Shown piece after piece: positions 4,759 to 5,660 of a DNA stretch of 5,660 nucleotides. The notes under the pieces were generated by a model, which saw only the letters and a program-made list of their open reading frames with translations, ran no database searches and was not told the origin of the DNA. This stretch comes from Synergistes sp. (GTDB lineage: Bacteria; Synergistota; Synergistia; Synergistales; Synergistaceae). The DNA is taken from the NCBI GenBank assembly GCA_016288355.1, contig JAEEYY010000160.1, positions 1-5,660 on the forward strand. The letters are read 5' to 3'. Every line of letters begins with the position of its first letter. Positions within the stretch are counted from its first letter, which is position 1. The position numbers were made by a program, and so were the translations under genes.

Positions 4759-5660
4759 AAAAGGTAAGCCTGTAAGCGCACTTGTTTCTCTGGATGAAGA
4801 GCTTTGGCTGCGAAATAAAGGAGTACACGCAGCCTCAAAAGGCTCAATGCGTCCATGGGTATGCCGCGGCATGACAGACCCTCTGCTTGCCGTGCTGCCT
4901 GATGCCCGTCAGGCACGGGACTTTGCGGCAGACGCCGCGGAGCTCGGAGTTCTGGAAGATGTCAGGATACTGCCGGAAATATCCCTTTCTGCTGATATTT
5001 CAAGAAACGAAGCGCAGCGCTTTGCCAGAGGCGCCGTGCTTGAACATTTTAAATACCGCGGCGGTGTTGTCGCCGCGACCCCGGCCGCGCTTATGGCCCC
5101 CTTTTCCACCGGCGCGGATTTCCTTGAGCTTGAATGCGGCAGGGAGACCGGGCGTGACAGGCTTTCCGACTGGCTCTCACAGAAGGGCTATGAGCGCTGC
5201 GATCTGGTGTGGACTCCGGGACAGTATGCCGTGCGCGGCAGTATAGTCGATATCTTCAGTCCTTCGGATGATTACCCGCTTAGAGTGGAATTTTTTGACG
5301 ACGACGTGGAAAACATAAGGTTCTTCCTGCCGGAAACGCAGAAAAGCCTTCGCCAGATCAGAAAGTGTTCGATACAAAGCCTTGTTTCCAAAAGCGAAAG
5401 CCGTCTTGAAAAATTTTTTCATGAAAATATGAGGGTCCTTCTCTTTGACCCATCTTCTCTTGATACAACGGCGGAAAATACCCTCTGGCTGAGCAGAAGC
5501 ATAGCCGCCGCGGCCCCTGAGGACGCCAGGTGGCTTTCCTGGAACGATATCCTTTCGATGTTTTCTCATTTTAAAAGACTCAGGATACTTCCGGATGTGA
5601 ACAACTGTGCCGCCCGGATGTCCGTTGCACTTTTCCCGAACTTTCGCGGCAGGCTTAAAG
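4745..5660 (+). CDS. mfd: transcription-repair coupling factor Mfd, N-terminal part (truncated by window edge)
   Basis: Mfd is a translocase that pushes stalled RNA polymerase off DNA lesions and recruits UvrA. The first 305 codons of a protein that normally exceeds 1,000 residues are present, with the frame open to the edge. They cover the UvrB-like N-terminal module: GYERCDLVWTPGQYAVRG begins at residue 148, SIVDIF ends at 171, then PLRVEFFDDDVENIRFF (about 178-194) and TQKS at 198-201. In UvrB a Walker A motif would appear near residue 40; none is present, which with the pth neighbour selects Mfd. The RNA polymerase-binding and helicase domains lie outside. ATG 4745 is inside the last codons of pth and has no clear ribosome binding site, so translational coupling is likely. 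The next in-frame ATG (4847) is a less likely alternative. Confidence 0.92.
   Translation, partial: MEKPEKGKPVSALVSLDEELWLRNKGVHAASKGSMRPWVCRGMTDPLLAVLPDARQARDFAADAAELGVLEDVRILPEISLSADISRNEAQRFARGAVLEHFKYRGGVVAATPAALMAPFSTGADFLELECGRETGRDRLSDWLSQKGYERCDLVWTPGQYAVRGSIVDIFSPSDDYPLRVEFFDDDVENIRFFLPETQKSLRQIRKCSIQSLVSKSESRLEKFFHENMRVLLFDPSSLDTTAENTLWLSRSIAAAAPEDARWLSWNDILSMFSHFKRLRILPDVNNCAARMSVALFPNFRGRLK

Noticed and set aside
4407..4916. 169-codon minus-strand open frame across the pth-mfd junction
   Set aside because: It is antisense to two clearly recognised genes and matches no family I know.
4887..5246. Plus-strand 119-codon open frame within mfd
   Set aside because: It is out of frame with mfd and has a low-complexity Pro/Arg/Ser-rich translation; the mfd frame carries the conserved motifs.
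1..5660. CRISPR array, insertion sequence, prophage or toxin-antitoxin module
   Set aside because: I found no regularly spaced repeats, transposase, integrase or paired small genes; the window is a contiguous housekeeping cluster.

Overview
The window is an ordinary stretch of bacterial core genome. A divergent Fur-family regulator is followed by an AT-rich control region, a glutamine tRNA and a rightward housekeeping cluster in the order tRNA-Gln(TTG), glmU, prs, rplY/ctc, pth, mfd. The glmU-prs-ctc-pth-mfd order is the well-known Firmicutes-type arrangement and also occurs in other deep-branching bacteria. The coding DNA is moderately GC-rich, and the proteins are recognisable but divergent from the Bacillus and Escherichia forms. 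My best guess is a Synergistota-like or divergent Firmicutes-like anaerobe. This rests on recall of gene order and protein flavour only and is low confidence.

Layout. Positions 1-343 (minus strand) hold the N-terminal 114 residues of a Fur-superfamily regulator with the complete PerR-type ligand set; its C-terminus lies outside the window. Positions 344-782 are non-coding. About 361-640 is roughly 75% A+T by hand count and carries a plausible promoter and a 7-1-7 dyad for the regulator, plus a small hairpin. Positions 649-728 form a striking nested inverted repeat that no gene explains. A good sigma-70-type promoter (738-767) precedes tRNA-Gln (783-858). The tRNA runs without a convincing terminator into glmU (910-2316). 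Then come prs (2353-3339, TTG start), rplY/ctc (3404-4069), a terminator-like stem and U-rich tract (4103-4157), pth (4174-4758) and the first 305 codons of mfd (4745 to the window edge), which overlaps pth by 14 nt.

How the genes work together. GlmU makes UDP-GlcNAc for cell-wall and envelope synthesis. Prs makes PRPP for nucleotide, His and Trp synthesis. L25/CTC binds 5S rRNA. Pth recycles peptidyl-tRNA. Mfd rescues RNA polymerase stalled at lesions and recruits excision repair. They form a growth-linked precursor, translation and repair cluster rather than one pathway. The regulator reads leftward and is probably transcribed separately.

I did not find a new defence, mobile or biosynthetic system. 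The observations most worth checking are the nested inverted repeat at 649-728, the PerR signature with its candidate operator, the terminator-like element just ahead of a pth gene that lacks a Shine-Dalgarno sequence, and unusual residues at normally conserved positions in Pth and Prs.
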